A DNA stretch of 64,000 bases from Thamnaconus septentrionalis (lineage: Eukaryota > Chordata > Actinopteri > Tetraodontiformes > Monacanthidae), in assembly GCA_009823395.1 (NCBI GenBank), contig CM020510.1:10722773-10786772 (forward strand). Direction: 5' to 3'. Below the pieces are notes generated by a model. It saw only the letters and a program-made list of their open reading frames with translations. It did not search any database and was not told where the DNA came from. Shown here piece after piece: positions 12,701 to 26,028 of the stretch; positions within the stretch are counted from its first letter, which is position 1; each line of letters begins with the position of its first letter. The position numbers and the translations under genes were made by a program.

Positions 12701-14894
12701 TGTAATTGTGGGGCTGAATTCCCCACCGCTTAATCTGGTCTCACGTTTGAGAAAAGTCCAACTTCTTATCAGTCCAAGTGTACATCATTTTAATCATATA
12801 CTTCCTCATGTCGAGTCCGTCAAAGAGCTCTGCCCAGCCGTGTCTTAGCTCTAATCCAGGCCTCTGTATCTCCCCATTCAATGCACACCTTCACACTTTG
12901 TGCCCGTGGGTTGGTGCCGTGCGAACGTCACTTACAAATTGTATTTTTTTTTTTTCTCACTTTAAATAAAATTATAATAACAAAATGCAGTGATACTTTT
13001 AGAAGATACCTCAGGGGTAAATGGAGCACTGGAATGGAACACTTTTGGGTGTTGGCTATAGACACATCTTAAAACCTGCCTTAATACCAAACAATATGCA
13101 AACTGGTTATAATTGTATGTAATTTGGTAGGAAGTCAATGAAAATAAAATGAATAAATCCATAATTTTTGTATTTACAGGGCTACTTTATCACTTCCTGT
13201 ATGTATCTGGAAACTTGGAAACTGTGTCACCAGTTGTCGTTGCCTTGTGAGATACTGTTGCTTGTCAGTCATCAGTATATCCATGACATTTATTGTGAGA
13301 TTCCTATGTTCTGTGGTGTGTTGTAAATCACATGACCACTGTTTGGCCATCTAACGATCTAACGCCACCCAGCTGTTGGCCTCCAGAGACTCCAGCTTCC
13401 TTTTCTGTACAACAGAAGCAGAAACAAGACCATCACTCTTCCTCTTGTCTTTGTTCTCCTAACAATTTTTTGTTTTTGTGTGTGCGTGTGTGTCATTTTG
13501 GCCGTCTGAACCCGTGGAGACGAAAACGCATTAGGGCCTCTCACTGTATTTACTTGCCTTGGGTTGATACTGATGCGAGAGGGCAGGCTACATGACGCAG
13601 GATGGGAAATTGATCATCAGCGGAAGGGCGTCGGGGGAGTCCCGGCGCTCACAACTGCTTTTCACGCTTTGAGCTCGAAGAATCCATCAAGCAGAAACTC
13701 CGGGGCCGTCTGAGAATACAACTACTTACCGCACAGATTAAGACATGGCTGTTTTCTCTCGAGCGCACGCACGCACGTACGGATTTCGGTTGTGGAGCTT
13801 CATCGGCAGTGCTGCTTTTTGTGGGATTTCTTTTGCAGAAAACCTTCAACCTGATCATAAAATGCAGAAAATATGAAACATGCACACATCAGGGGCACCG
13901 AGCCTTGGTTAATTTTTATCCATGTGTTTCCTCCCACATACCAATAGTATTGATGTGCTCGCGCAGCGTGAAAATGGGTCAGTCCGCAAGTTATTTACCG
14001 TTGAGAAAGTTTCTCACTTACATTGGACTTCACATCAAAATTTAAAGGCAACACTGTAGTTTTTCCACTTTAAATTCACACTCAGAATAAATTCTTGCGG
14101 TACAATGAGTTGTTGTGGAAGGAACTGGCACCCTTGGCGTGGACACAGGGCCCCTGGCTGGCCTGGAGTGGAATTGTGTAATTTTAGTTGCCTGCCCAGC
14201 ACCTGATGGTGAGATCAAACCTGTTCCCTCGCTAGGCTAGCCTTTCTTCTTCTCCCTCTAGGCCTTGCGTGGCGGTGGCTTCTGTGCACGGTTTTGAAAA
14301 CGTAGCGACAAGTGAGCTAGCTAGCTTCTTATAGCCAGACAAGTGATGTTGATGTCAGTGTGAGAAACATTGCCCATAAAAGGGAGGATGAACATACAGA
14401 GTCCTCCAACATAAGTGGCCGGACACGCCGCCAGTGGCTCGGTTCTCCTCGGGTCACAAAAATGATTTTGAAGCTGTAATTCCTAGGTATTGAAACGGTA
14501 TCACGGTGGAGAGAAGCGGGAGTGAAGGGCGGATTAGCAGTTGGTGCACCCCTTCAAAGACGGCCGCGCAATTATATTCAGCCATTTGTATGATCTCGCC
14601 GTAAAGGCCTATTGAGAGGGCCTTCTTTCTCTATTGAGTGGAGGAATGACAGTTGTGCATTTTCCAAGGTAATCCCCGGAGCAAAGGTCTGGTTTATTTA
14701 ACGTCTCGCACAAAGAGCGCCTCTGAAAGTGTACACATTCAAGAGTCGGCGTTCAACAAATGCAATCTGAATAATGAATGATATCCTTTTAAAGTTCCCT
14801 GTGAGGTAAACAAAAAAGCCAGGAATGAAAGGCTTATCAGTGTCCCTTTGAGGTTTACCTACCCACACACCTTGAGCAGAGTTCTCATCTGTAA

Positions 14895-14900
<6 letters not shown>

Positions 14901-14958
<58 letters not shown>

Positions 14959-14959
14959 T
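14901..14959 (+). repeat. (TC)n microsatellite
   Basis: About 59 bp of TC dinucleotides, pyrimidine on the + strand, nearly pure until one CC interruption at the end. Confidence 0.97.
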
Positions 14960-16595
14960 GTTTTTAATTTCAAAAAGGGACTTGCAGAATTGAAGGCATT
15001 TCAAGGATGGGCTTGGGATCCTTCAGCCATGAATAAATGAATGAGTCCTTTGTGCTGCAGACATAGACTAATTTAGATGCGGAGGGCACCAATTTGTTAT
15101 TTTGTGTGTGCCTATGCGTGCGCCGGATAAATACGTAACCTTCGTGAAGAACTGGAGGATTGCAGCCTCTTGTTAATGCAAGTTTATTTCAATCCACCTA
15201 ATTGTCATTTATTGCTTCATCTCCGGCGGGGTGTAACGCTCACTCCCTCAGGTTCCGCGGATGAATAACGCTCGTCGTCGCCGCAAATCAGATATTGTTC
15301 TCATCTTATTTCCCCGGTCAACTCGGATTAATTAGCGGGGGAAAAAAAGAAACGGAAAGCTTCCGTTTGTGGGGTGGCACTTTCGCACAATCGTCGATGC
15401 AAAGGGAGCGACCCCCTCAAACTCCCTCCATTGTCATTCTCTCAGTCACAGAACGTCGACTTCGTCCAATAGTTGAGTTAGAGGGTTGATTGAAAACGGT
15501 TAATTAATATTGCCCACTGGTTGTGCCTTTCAGACAAGCTCGATCCGTTTTTTTTTTTTCTTTCAAAGAGCATCGGTTCTCGGCGGATCGCCGAGGCTTT
15601 AAAACGCAACAAGCTGGTTGATGTTCTATAAATCAAACGCCTGGTAAAAAAAAAAAAAAAAGAAAGAAAAAAAAGAGGAAAAAGTAATGAATAAATAAAA
15701 AAATAACATCAAAATCCCACTGAGATGAATAAAAAGCATCCATTTAGAGACGGCCAACCTTTCTGCGGGGAGTCCTAGTCTGTGATTTATCATCGCGGGG
15801 CCATTTTTCGCTCCTCCTTCTTCTATTATCTGCTTTAAGTATCGCAGGAAATGAATATGTCCGAGAGAGTGAATGAGCTCAGGCTGCGCCGCCGCAGCTC
15901 ATGCATCACAATGGGGAGTGCATGCGGGGCCCCGCTCTCTCTCTCCCACTACCTCCCTCCCTCTCTCTCTCTCACGCACACAAACACACGCATCCGAAGA
16001 TGCTAAGTACTACTATACTATTCAGTGCCCCTCCCGACTCCTCCCCCTCCACCCCTCCTCCCACCGAGAGCGTGCTTGCGTGTTGCGGTGAGTATTTTTA
16101 GCAGCCGCGGCCGCTGCGTCCGTGATGTGTCAGTGCGGCATCGCGTCAAGGATTTGGTCAGATGGTTGACGACACTTCACCCCCCCCCCCCCCCACCACC
16201 ACCACCCTGGAGCTCCTCGGCATGTTTGTGCCCAGCGCTGGAGGGTGAGGGTGAGGGGGGCGGGGCAGGTCACGTGCTGACCTCATTGTGTGCACGAGTA
16301 AGCGCGCTCTGCGGCAGCGTAGGCGCTCACCTCGCACCACTCCAGCACGTAATGACAAAAGCGACTTATCTCGGCCCCCCCCACCAAAAATCCCTCCCTC
16401 GTAGCTAATAAATTGAGTTCCGTGACACAAATATCCTCTCACGTCGGCAGGGAGTGGCGGGAAAAATTAAAAACGGAAGACTTCAACCGGGAGGAGGGAT
16501 GGATGTCATATTTTTTGCCTTTTTATCGCCATTGCTGGGCTCGTCACCCGGCGCTCGTCGGTGGCAGTGTCATGACTGCACACGCATGCATGCAT

Positions 16596-16598
<3 letters not shown>

Positions 16599-16629
<31 letters not shown>
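16599..16629 (+). repeat. (CA)n microsatellite
   Basis: Pure CA run of 31 bp, preceded by a TGCATGCATGC tract. Confidence 0.95.
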
Positions 16630-16631
<2 letters not shown>

Positions 16632-16807
16632 GGGTAATAAACGCCGGGTTTAACGTCCTATTTACGAGCTTAATCCCTCCGCAGCTGACAAGGTGGCATC
16701 GTCTCCTTCCAAAAAGGCGAACGGTGATCCAAGACAGACAGACAGATCCATCTTCTGCCCTCCTCCTCCTTCTCCTCTAAGTGCCTCAGTCTTTTGAATT
16801 CCCACTG

Positions 16808-16841
16808 CCCCCCCCCCCCCACACACACACACACACACACA
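16808..16841 (+). repeat. poly-C followed by (AC)n
   Basis: A C homopolymer of 13 is joined directly to an AC run of about 21 bp. Confidence 0.95.
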
Positions 16842-17105
16842 TCTTCAAAGATGGCAGCTGGGCCGCTTCCTTCGCCGCTACATTCGCTCCTGCAGCCGGC
16901 GATGCTCCACTGGAGCAGATGCGGCCAGAGGAAAACAAAGCTGGCGGGCCAAGGAGGGTTAATCGCACTCATCGAGGGGTCCGCCGCCGCTGCCGCCGCC
17001 AGGTGTGTCCCTCTCAAAGTGCAGCCGGGCTTCCTTTCCCGCTCGCTGATCTCTGACCTTGGCCTTTTCACAGCGAGCGTGCGTTAAAAAGACAGAAAGA
17101 GAAGA

Positions 17106-17136
17106 AAGGAAGGAAGGAAGGAAGGAGGGAAGGAAG
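17106..17136 (+). repeat. (GGAA)n microsatellite
   Basis: Imperfect tandem GGAA units. GGAA is the core of ETS-family binding sites, but use here is not shown. Confidence 0.85.
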
Positions 17137-20100
17137 CAGAACGTGATCCTGATGAATTGCAGCCCCGCTAGTTTTGTGTGTCCAGTTTGGCTTCTCAAGT
17201 GCCAAATTTCCTGTAGTGGCATTTTTTTGGCGACGGACAAAAAAAAGTATTTTTAAACATAAATGCCCGTCTCTGTATTTTAGCACAGCTTTTGTCTCAG
17301 GCAGCGTTTTGAAGGTTCATCAAAGGGAGAGAAAAAAAAAAAAAGTAGAGCAGAAAAATCTCTTTCACTGCCAAGAATATTGTGAGAGGAGAATCGCTTT
17401 CAGATGACTTTATTGCTTTATGTCAATATTTATTGCGTCTTTATTGTGCTGCCGACTTAAGGCCATTTTTTTTTTCACAGTTTACTGACTCCCTGGATTG
17501 TTGTACCGCACTGCGTTCATGCATTTGGAACCGGAACACATAAACAAGGAGGGATGAAGGGAAAACACGCATGAAAGCAGCGTGATTTGTTACGTCTCCA
17601 TTGTTTCTCAGATAGTGATGTTTTTATGATGCGGTGCCTTCCAGCGAGGCCAGAGTCGAGTGTCAACGTGCTGGTGAGATTTTCCCTTTTTAAGGTTTTC
17701 TCTTGGCAGCAAATTGTCTTTGTTTGCATTCGCAACCAGCAGGAGGAAGAGAACATTTTTTTTTTTAAAACGGAGGGGGATCATAAAAATAAACACCGAA
17801 TAAAAACAAAGGCGGTTGGGCATATTCCTCTTGTTTGAGAACGAGGCTGTTACCAAGGTCGTCACTCTGCCTTGTTGGGCCCAGAAATGCGATTTAGAGT
17901 TTTTACTGATCTGATGCGGCCGCCTTGCCTTCCCTCGAGGACCGGAGTGCCTGAGTGCGTGCCAGCTTGGTCCCTTTTGCAGTTTGTACCCTTTTGTGGC
18001 AGCCAGAACTGCGTTTTAGTGCACACTCGCTGAAAAAGTGGTGGAAGCAAAAGAAGTAAAGGATGGACCTTTCTCATTTTAAATGGTGCCCACTGACTAG
18101 CAAGAGACACATTGTTGCTGGAAAATGGTGAAAAAAGGAATTTTTGCACACTGCGGGACCTTTGAAAAAACAAAGTGTGGTGCTGGATTCTGGGTGATTT
18201 TGAAGCTAAACCTCAGTAGTAGGCGTGGGTAATGGCAGTGGGGCTTTTTCTTTCTTTTTTTCTTTTCTTTTAGTGCGCTACGCTGCGAGCCGAGACTGGC
18301 GCGGTGACATTTGTAGTATCCGCCCAGAGGCTGCTCTCCATTTGTGCTCCGTCCCTCGGCCAGTGGCCGTGACACCTCGGCTGCAGGGGAAAATCAGACC
18401 GAAGAATTCAGTGTCCCTCGCCCGTAAATCCACGTGTCGTCTGCGAAGGTGCTGAGCGCAGCCGACCGAAAGGTGTCGTCGAACGGCGAGGAAAGTCCCT
18501 CTCTCCCTCCCTCTGTCCCCGCTTTTTTGTTTTTCTTCTCCGCCGCGTTTTTCCTCCCCGGTTTTGAGTCTTCGCCGGAGGACGGCTTGCTCGGCTCGGC
18601 GGCATCTGCTTCCCTGGATTTCCTGTTGATTTTGTTGATCTGCTCAGGCGCTGGCCTTGCTCTCTCTCCCTCTCTCTCTGCTGGCTCACTCGCGCGGCGC
18701 TGCTTATGCTAACCCCTCTGTCATTCTCCACCCCAACTATTGTGTTTCGCGGCCTTTTTTCTTTCTTTTTTTTTGGGAAGCCGGTGCTGCATCGCTTTTC
18801 ATGTGGTGCACAATAATACCCCGGCAGTGATGTGGCATTTAGAATAGCAAATACTGGATGCCAGCTGGATTTCCGTTCCAGTTCCTAAACTAATGATAAA
18901 GAGCAGCAGGACAAACATTTGTAGGAGCGAAAGTGGCGCGTTATTACGCTTGCCTTGCTTGCGCAGCTGCTCGGCTAATCTTTGCTCGGGTCTCGCCGCT
19001 CGGCGCTCCTGCAGCCGCTGCCCCTTCCCTCGCTTTCTCGCTCCCTCGCCTCCTTTGACGGCTTCATCTCCCACTCCCTGACAAATTCTCAGAATCATAT
19101 CCATCAGTGGATGTCAGTGGAGAGGCCCGCAGTTTGCTGACAAAAAACAGGAGCCGCGGTATAACACCATCTATCATCCCGGGGCCTTTGTTCAGCATCC
19201 TGTCTCACGCCGCTGCTAGCAGGCAGCGTGAGGGTGGCGCTCTGTTTGACGTGCCAGCGCAGATGCTAAATGACAGTGACACAAAGAGGGGGCCCACCAC
19301 ACAGGTCCTGACAGGGCAGTTTTCCATAGGGGAAAGGCTTGACTTGACTTTTTATTTTTTTTAGAGGCTCACAATCAGATTACAGCGGCTCTCTTGACAC
19401 CTCTTTGCCAGGTTTTAGTGGTTGCAATTTCCTTGGCGGTAACCACTCTTATTCCCCTGAAAATGACGTGACTGACAAATGCTGATTGACGTCTGCCGTC
19501 AATCACCAGGATGGTTCTTTGCTCTCTACGTTCCTCGGAATTAATTTTCTCCCAGCATCTTTTTTATAGGAATTGTATATCATATAATTGGACGGTAGGA
19601 AGACTGCAGACAGATCAGCCTTAAAAATTCAATATCATTACCATTTTTTAATCTTTTTCCATTTGTGAGATGCTGCTCCCATGGGACCAGCATCCTACAA
19701 CTGATTATCTAGAAACCTCCTGTATACAGGATATTTAGGACTCTGTTTACTGCATCCTGCAAAAAAAAAAAGCAAAAAAAAACACCTTTTCATTAGCTTC
19801 CAATTGTTGATTTCCCAAGAACTCAAGCAAATTAAGGAATTAAGGGAAGCTCATTTCTGCAATTAACTGGACATGTTATAGCTGGAAAACATTTGAATTG
19901 GAATTGAATTTTGATGATCTGGGACCTTTACAAGCATAACGTGGTGTTGGATTAGACCCTTGAACTGACACAGTTTTCATTAGCGCTTATCGAGTAAGTT
20001 GAGCCTCCTTCGGTATCCTCAAGCAACATTTTTTTTAGGTCTCCGCTGTATAGTCGTCCAGGATAAGAGTGTTTGCCGAATGCCTCAAGAGAAAATGTAG

Positions 20101-22669
20101 CGATAATATTCATTACCGTGTTTCACTTTACCGTTTACCCATTTTTCTTTCCTGATGCCTCGGAGGGGAAGTGCAGCTCAGATGCCCTTTGTTGAAATGC
20201 TGAATACAAAGTACATCCGTATCTGCAGAGCACCTGTTGTTGGGCATTGGATACACTGGGGCTTTATTCAGATTACACAGCCCAACCGTTGGCAAAGTTG
20301 TCTTTCTTGCTTAGGTGTGTCGCCGCTGGTTTTGGATTTGCATTGGCCTACCTGTGTTTGTTCATGTGCAGTTACTGTATCAGCTGTGGGCTGTAATCTT
20401 CAAGGATTAGTCCCCATGTACAAGTGGTACGTTCTCAGACGCCACTCGTGTGAAGTCTCTTAATGTGCCCCTGGCTACCACGCTTACAATGCGTCTTGCA
20501 AAAGAAGATTTTAAAGTCTATATTTTCTACACTTCTTTGAGTGATGTGCGTTCAAGTTTGTTTTGTCCCCAGAGCAAGAAAAGATAGACTTCAAGGCCTC
20601 GTTCGGCACATCTTGAACTGAGCTTTAATTTCTAGTCAGTCTGTACAGAGCAGATGGAACCTAAATGTGGGGCTTTTATGGATCTGAGTCTACAAAGGAA
20701 TGAATGACCTGTTGACCCTCAGATGCAAGAGAGTTTGAGTGAGAGATAGGTACGTTACGTCAAATGCTTGCAGAGGACTTTGGAACTTCAAAAGATAGCT
20801 GACAAAAGTTACACTTTTACAATGTTGGCCTTAATTTTGTTTGAAGACGTTGGGTTTTAAAGCCGCTCTGTTTTTGTCTGAGCGCCGTTGAAAAAGAACC
20901 AAACTGCATATTTGTGATTTGCAAAAAAAACCGGAAACCCCTGGACTGAAAGTAATCCAGCCCTTTCATAGAAACCCACTTTGTCCTCCCCCGCCATATC
21001 GAGTCCATGAGTGGCAGCCTTTACCGTCCGCAACGACAATGGTCATTTCTTGAAAGAAGCAGAGCAGCTTTGTGAAGGTGAAAACCTTCATGGACAACGC
21101 TGAGTGAATGTAACCTCGTAAAACTGTTGTAATCGCCCTTTTCAAGGCGGGACTATTACCTCTCGCTGGTCTGCCTTAAAGTTTCAGGGACACAGTTGTT
21201 GCCAGCCGGGGGTTGGGAGGAGGTATATAAAAACAAAACACAAAAATAAGAGGCCGATCAGCGGTAAAGTGCCAGTAGCTTGGCAACACGGCAATGTTAG
21301 CTTTGGCATCCCTGGGACTAAAACAGATCAACTTCAAACAAGCCAACTGATTGTAATCGCAAGGAGGAACACCGACAGCAGGTTTTGCGTGTGTTACATG
21401 TAAATGGTACCAGAGAGAGGACAGTGACACTTAGCAGCTTTTAGGAAGGTGTGGCATTTGTGAGCGTTTTGGAATCACCAAGACAACCGCATTTAGGTGC
21501 TTGACGCTCGCCAGTAGGGCAGATAAATATCAGCCTAACGAGGAAAAGAGCTTCAGCTCCTCCAGCGAAGAGCTCCAGCTCCAGGTCACTGATTAATGGC
21601 ACCTGCCTCTGCGGCTGCTGCTGATCACGGCAGCCAGCGCCAGGGCTGTGCGCTAAAGGTTACGCCATAATGTGAATGTTCTCCCAGAACCATTGAGAAG
21701 CTAAAATGGGGTTTCACTGCACCGCGGCGCCTCGCAGGAAACAATGAGTCATCACGAGGGGCCTCGGCCCCACTCGGCCAGAAATTAACATTTGTTTGCG
21801 CGACCTTTTGTTGTTTATTTATAGCAGCGGCCCAGGAAGCTTCGCCGTCCAGCCTTTTGTCAGTCGGCATCATCTGATCCGTAAACTGCAACGGGATCCC
21901 TCGCGCGCCGTGCCAATCTTTGCTTCTGGGCTGAAATTTCACCCTGCGCTCTGTCTGAGTGCTCGCTGCCGGGGATGTTTAAACCGTACGCCGCCCCTCA
22001 CTTCCTGTTTCACCGCAAAATTACCCCTGAACGAGCGCAGAACTTTTGTTCTTAAGAGCCACTGCAACGAGATGATGGTGGCACAAAAAAAAAAGAGGGA
22101 AAAGGGAAGGGAAGTGTCCAGCGAGGTTTCTCTCCCATTTCTGCAGTTCTTGCACATCACGCTCCAAAATCTAATAGGCGACAGGTGAGAGGCGTCTGAA
22201 GGAGGAGGCTGCTCCTCCCGATTGCAAGCTGTGACAGCTTCATCTGTGAAACCATATTCTCCAAGGACTCAAAGCCTGCCCAGGGATCACTGAGAGCGTT
22301 TAAGATTACACGTCTGCTGGCAGGGAGCGGGAGGAAGGTGAAAATAATTGGCTTCGTCACCATCCGTCCCTCCGACCCGCCGTCCGCTTTTTACTGCCTG
22401 TCTGGTCTGCCTCTGACGCTCCGATGCTTCCCTGCTCCTGTGCCATATAATCAAGAGAAGGAACCCTGCTGCCCCCCACTGATGGGGTGTAAAAGAGGTT
22501 GTAGACCTAGTTTCATGCAATTAGTGGAGGAATGCCAGACACTAATGGAACACAGAAGTGTTGGCAAAGCATTATGATGAGATTATTGGGGCCACAGTAA
22601 GTTAAGAACACAAAAAAAAGAGAGAAAGAGGACATTTGCCCGGAGGAAGAGCAGCGCTCTACTGTATGG

Positions 22670-22850
22670 GAAACAATAAAGTGGGAGAGACGTGGGGGAT
22701 ATTATCCACACGCAGCAGGGTTTGGGGCCTGGGCCTTATTAAGCAGGAGCATTGTGGGAAAGTGAGGCTCCTCAGCAGAGCATTCTAAATATTATTGAAG
22801 TTGCGCAGATGGCGGGGCACAGGGGAGCGCTCGGCGGGGGGAAACAATAG
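22670..22850 (+). promoter_or_regulatory. possible regulatory segment with paired SOX-like sites
   Basis: Two GAAACAATA words (22670-22678 and 22841-22849) match the SOX core ACAAT and lie about 170 bp apart in a moderately GC-rich segment free of simple repeats. The region to 23060 has the balanced composition often seen in conserved enhancers. This is only motif evidence; cross-species conservation is untested. Confidence 0.15.
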
Positions 22851-24998
22851 TGAATGGGCATTTCTCTAGCAATTAAGCTCTAATTTGTGTTGACGGCAGA
22901 CGCACTGTTGACTGTTTCGCGAGAGCCTTGGCCAAACCTGATTGGCGACAGCCGAGGGGAGGAGACCTTTTTGTGTTGACACGAAAACAACTTGGGTGGA
23001 AAATATGGAGGGTGTCAGAACTCTGGGATTTACTGCCGTGGCTTTTAAATGTCACCATGCAGACGTGCAGCCGATCGTGATCGCAAAGACAAATATCTGA
23101 AAAAACGAATGTAACCTGGATTCTTTTTTTTTTTTTTTTTTTTTTTTAGAGGAATCTGAGTTCGGACCCCTGGCAGGTTTTTTTCCCGGGCTTGGTGAAT
23201 TTATTGCACAGATTCTCATGTGCAAGTAATTTGGCTTGTTTATGGACTCCAGCTTTAACGAGCTCCCCTTGAGAGCACGTCAGGCAATCATTTTGCCATT
23301 TGCCTGAGTTAGCTTTTTATGTTGTTTAACAAAGGAGGCATTTGATTAATACATCAATGATGATTTTTTTTTGGGACTAATACACAGTAATTAGCCAATT
23401 CAATTCCAGAAAATGGTTCAGTCCCAATGGACTGTGTTTTTAAAATGCTGCTGAGCTGTATTTAATCAACCAGAAATATTAAACTTACTGTGCTACGAAT
23501 ATATAAAGGTACAAAAGATGACCAGTTTCTGGTTTTCATGTCAGTGTCATGTGAAAAATGAAGGTAGTTCCACGATCTCCAGTATTTTTGAACCCTTCCT
23601 GCCCGTTTAGAAATTAGAACGTTGCTCACGTTTCTTTCAGGCTTCTTTGACAATCTGACCATGAAACAAGAAATAAACATTCAGCCGACGTGTCTTCGAG
23701 GGTTGCAGCCGTCCAATAAGGATTAAGCTGCAACTCTCGCAGACGCGCGACTGAGACTGTTTTTCGAGCGGCAGGAAGCGTCAACACATCCAGAAATATA
23801 AACAAGACACCCAGGCTTAAATATACCAGAATTCCCCTTTAGGCTACAAACAGGCGTTTCAGCATAATTGTCGGAACTTTCTCTTCCCGTGTAATGTCGA
23901 CTCGTGCTTCAATCCCCCCAATGTTTTATGCATGCGATGTCTATCAACAAGGACTCTCAACAATGAGCGGGCGCTGCAGAAAATAAGGACGCATCGTGGG
24001 ACCGGGCCGGGCCCGGGAAGTGGAACACTGCTTGTTCAGCAGCAGTTGGGTTTGGTGCACTATGTCCCGGCTGCCGTGGGCGGCATCACCGTCGGCGAAC
24101 CAATTAGAAGGCACCGACCATCACGGGTCGCGTAAAAGCAACCCAGACAAATTGGAAGATTAATGCAAGTGGTGTAGCTTCACCCAGCCGCTGCTGCTAC
24201 TGCTGCCGCCTCCTTCCAGGGAATTAGCAGCCGCAAACTGTGAACTGTATCCCCAGCAGGTATTTTTCCCCTCCTCCTCCTCCTCTTCTTCTTCTTCTTT
24301 CCCCCTTGTTTGCCTTCCTCCCTCAGGAATCCTGCCCCTGCCAAAGTGTCACCGGGGGGGTTTTAAATAAATAATGACAATGTGCACTTATAAGATGACA
24401 GCTCGGCATTCTCAGCACCCTCCCACCCCCACCCCTCCCCCCCACTCCCACCTCCTTTTCTCCTGGAAGTTCAGGCCTGAGCCCTGACAGGAAGGACAAG
24501 TCCCGACCTGCCGACCGACACAATGGCAACACCAACTGTCTCCTAGCCACCGTCGAAACACTAACTCACAGTCACTGAGTTGCTCAATGGGGCCCTTGTT
24601 TCACCGTGTGAATATTTCCTCAGGTGAATCACCAGCCCTCCCTCACCCCACCCCCCCTCCCCTCCATGTTCTTCGCCATTGAGGGTAGAAGGTTGGATCA
24701 GATGGATCTGTCACCTTGAGAGAAGCATTAAAAAAAAAGCCCTTTTTGACAGCGCCAGACAGACGGAAGAAGAGGAAGTCGCTTCGCTCTCCTTCCAGCA
24801 GGCCCTTCGTTACTGCCGGCGCCGTTTTCCCTCTCGAGGAGTGGCGGGCGTCCTTGGTGCCGACGCCAGGCGAGAACATTTTCAACCGCCTCACAGACGC
24901 TCTGTTCTTTGCAGATAATGGCAGGGGACGGTTGCAAGAGTGGCTGTCAAACCTTCAAACTTGTTTGCACAAAGCCGAGGCGTGTTTTTCGGGCCCGA

Positions 24999-25032
24999 CG
25001 GCGGCGGTGGCGGCGGCGGCGGCGGCGGCGGC
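24999..25032 (+). repeat. (CGG)n trinucleotide repeat
   Basis: About eleven CGG/GGC units with one T interruption, in a GC-rich patch. No supported reading frame uses it. Confidence 0.92.
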
Positions 25033-25347
25033 AGGGTGCCGCTCACTGGGGTTGCAAGCCTCTCATATTGGCCGTGTCGTGGTCGGGGACACGTGTAGAA
25101 ATTATATGTGACTCTGGCCAGAGAGTAAGCTGCGGCGGACGTGCGGCCGCGCCCCAGCTCGCCCACACGTCTGTGCCAAACTAGAAAAAAAAAAGATGGG
25201 GGAGGAAAAAAAAAGAAAGAAAAGCAGCAGAGCGAGTGACATCAGCTGCGGACGGAGCTGCCGAACCGGTCTGTAATGCAAAAAAGCCGTTGAACTCGCC
25301 CGCAGGTGGCGGCGGCGGCGGCTGCTTCAGCGTGGGCGTGAGCACGA

Positions 25348-25374
25348 GTGTGTGTGTGTGTGTGTGTGTGTGTG
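25348..25374 (+). repeat. (TG)n microsatellite
   Basis: Pure TG run of about 27 bp. Confidence 0.95.
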
Positions 25375-26020
25375 CATGCTGGAAAGGAGAGGAAATGTTT
25401 GCATAGTGCGTATTTCCATTAGGGAATCGTGTTTGAGTTTGGGAGAAGTGTACGGACTGTGTTATTTAGACACAGCTCGGGCTGGGGATTAGCACGGCCC
25501 GGCTTTGCACAAGTGGACCCTGCCATTGCTAAATAAGGTCAGAGTGTGTTGTTGTACGCCGGCGGGGCAGCGATACGTGTTTCTGACTCTCTGTCGGGGC
25601 CTCGCGGGGCCCTCAGAGTGGCGCTGCAAGGAGTGGAGGAGTCCCGCTGGAAGCCGCACAGACCAGACGGAGGCTATTTATGAGAACGCGAGCGAGCAGA
25701 TCACAGCCGGCCGAAACGAGATCATCCGTGGAAAAAAAAGAAAAGAAAAGAAAAGAAATAGTCTTTCTGTACGGTTGGTTTCACGTTGCTCACCGGCAGT
25801 GAGATCGAAGGCACAAAACCTTTTGTTCTAATCACCATCATTTCAAGCAGCGGTTGCCAAAACAATCAGAATATAAAACTGAATTTTCAAGAGGAGGTAA
25901 AAATAACTCAATTCTCCCGTCTTTGATGATAGAAACAATGTCAGACTTCTCTCTCTCTCTCTCTCACTCTTTCTCTCTCTGCGCGCTCCCGTCTCCTGTG
26001 TCAGACAGAAGCGGGCGCGT

Positions 26021-26028
26021 TATAAAAG
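26021..26028 (+). promoter_or_regulatory. TATA-box-like element
   Basis: A TATAAAAG word sits directly after a GCGGGCGCG stretch and is followed by a G-rich spacer, a layout seen at TATA promoters. No recognisable first exon follows; the nearest ATG (26097) opens only about 20 codons. A chance match is quite possible in 64 kb. Confidence 0.15.

Larger units (their letters stand above)
5516..14900. other. non-coding stretch with simple repeats
   Basis: No gene was recognised. It contains a TTTC microsatellite (5971-6004), C-rich blocks (8003-8075, 9826-9880), a G-rich block (9712-9746), a tandem AGCTCCC run (about 10657-10685) and a poly-A near 11360-11383. At 14041-14480 a segment starting TTTAAAGGCAACACTGTAG and containing GCTAGC-rich sequence resembles a dispersed fish repeat, but no partner copy is in the window. 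Confidence 0.5.

Noticed and set aside
14041..14480. Segment resembling a dispersed fish repeat (TTTAAAGGCAACACTGTAG start)
   Set aside because: There is no second copy or terminal structure in the window, so it is noted only within the surrounding non-coding entry.
16025..16408. Proline-rich frame followed by a GTGAGT at 16084
   Set aside because: The donor-like site exists, but the frame arises from C-rich low-complexity DNA, starts at GTG and has no signal peptide features.
18434..18712. Frame with Leu/Ile-rich segment considered as a signal-peptide exon
   Set aside because: The hydrophobic part is central and follows a long polar head, and no good phase-1 GT donor closes it.
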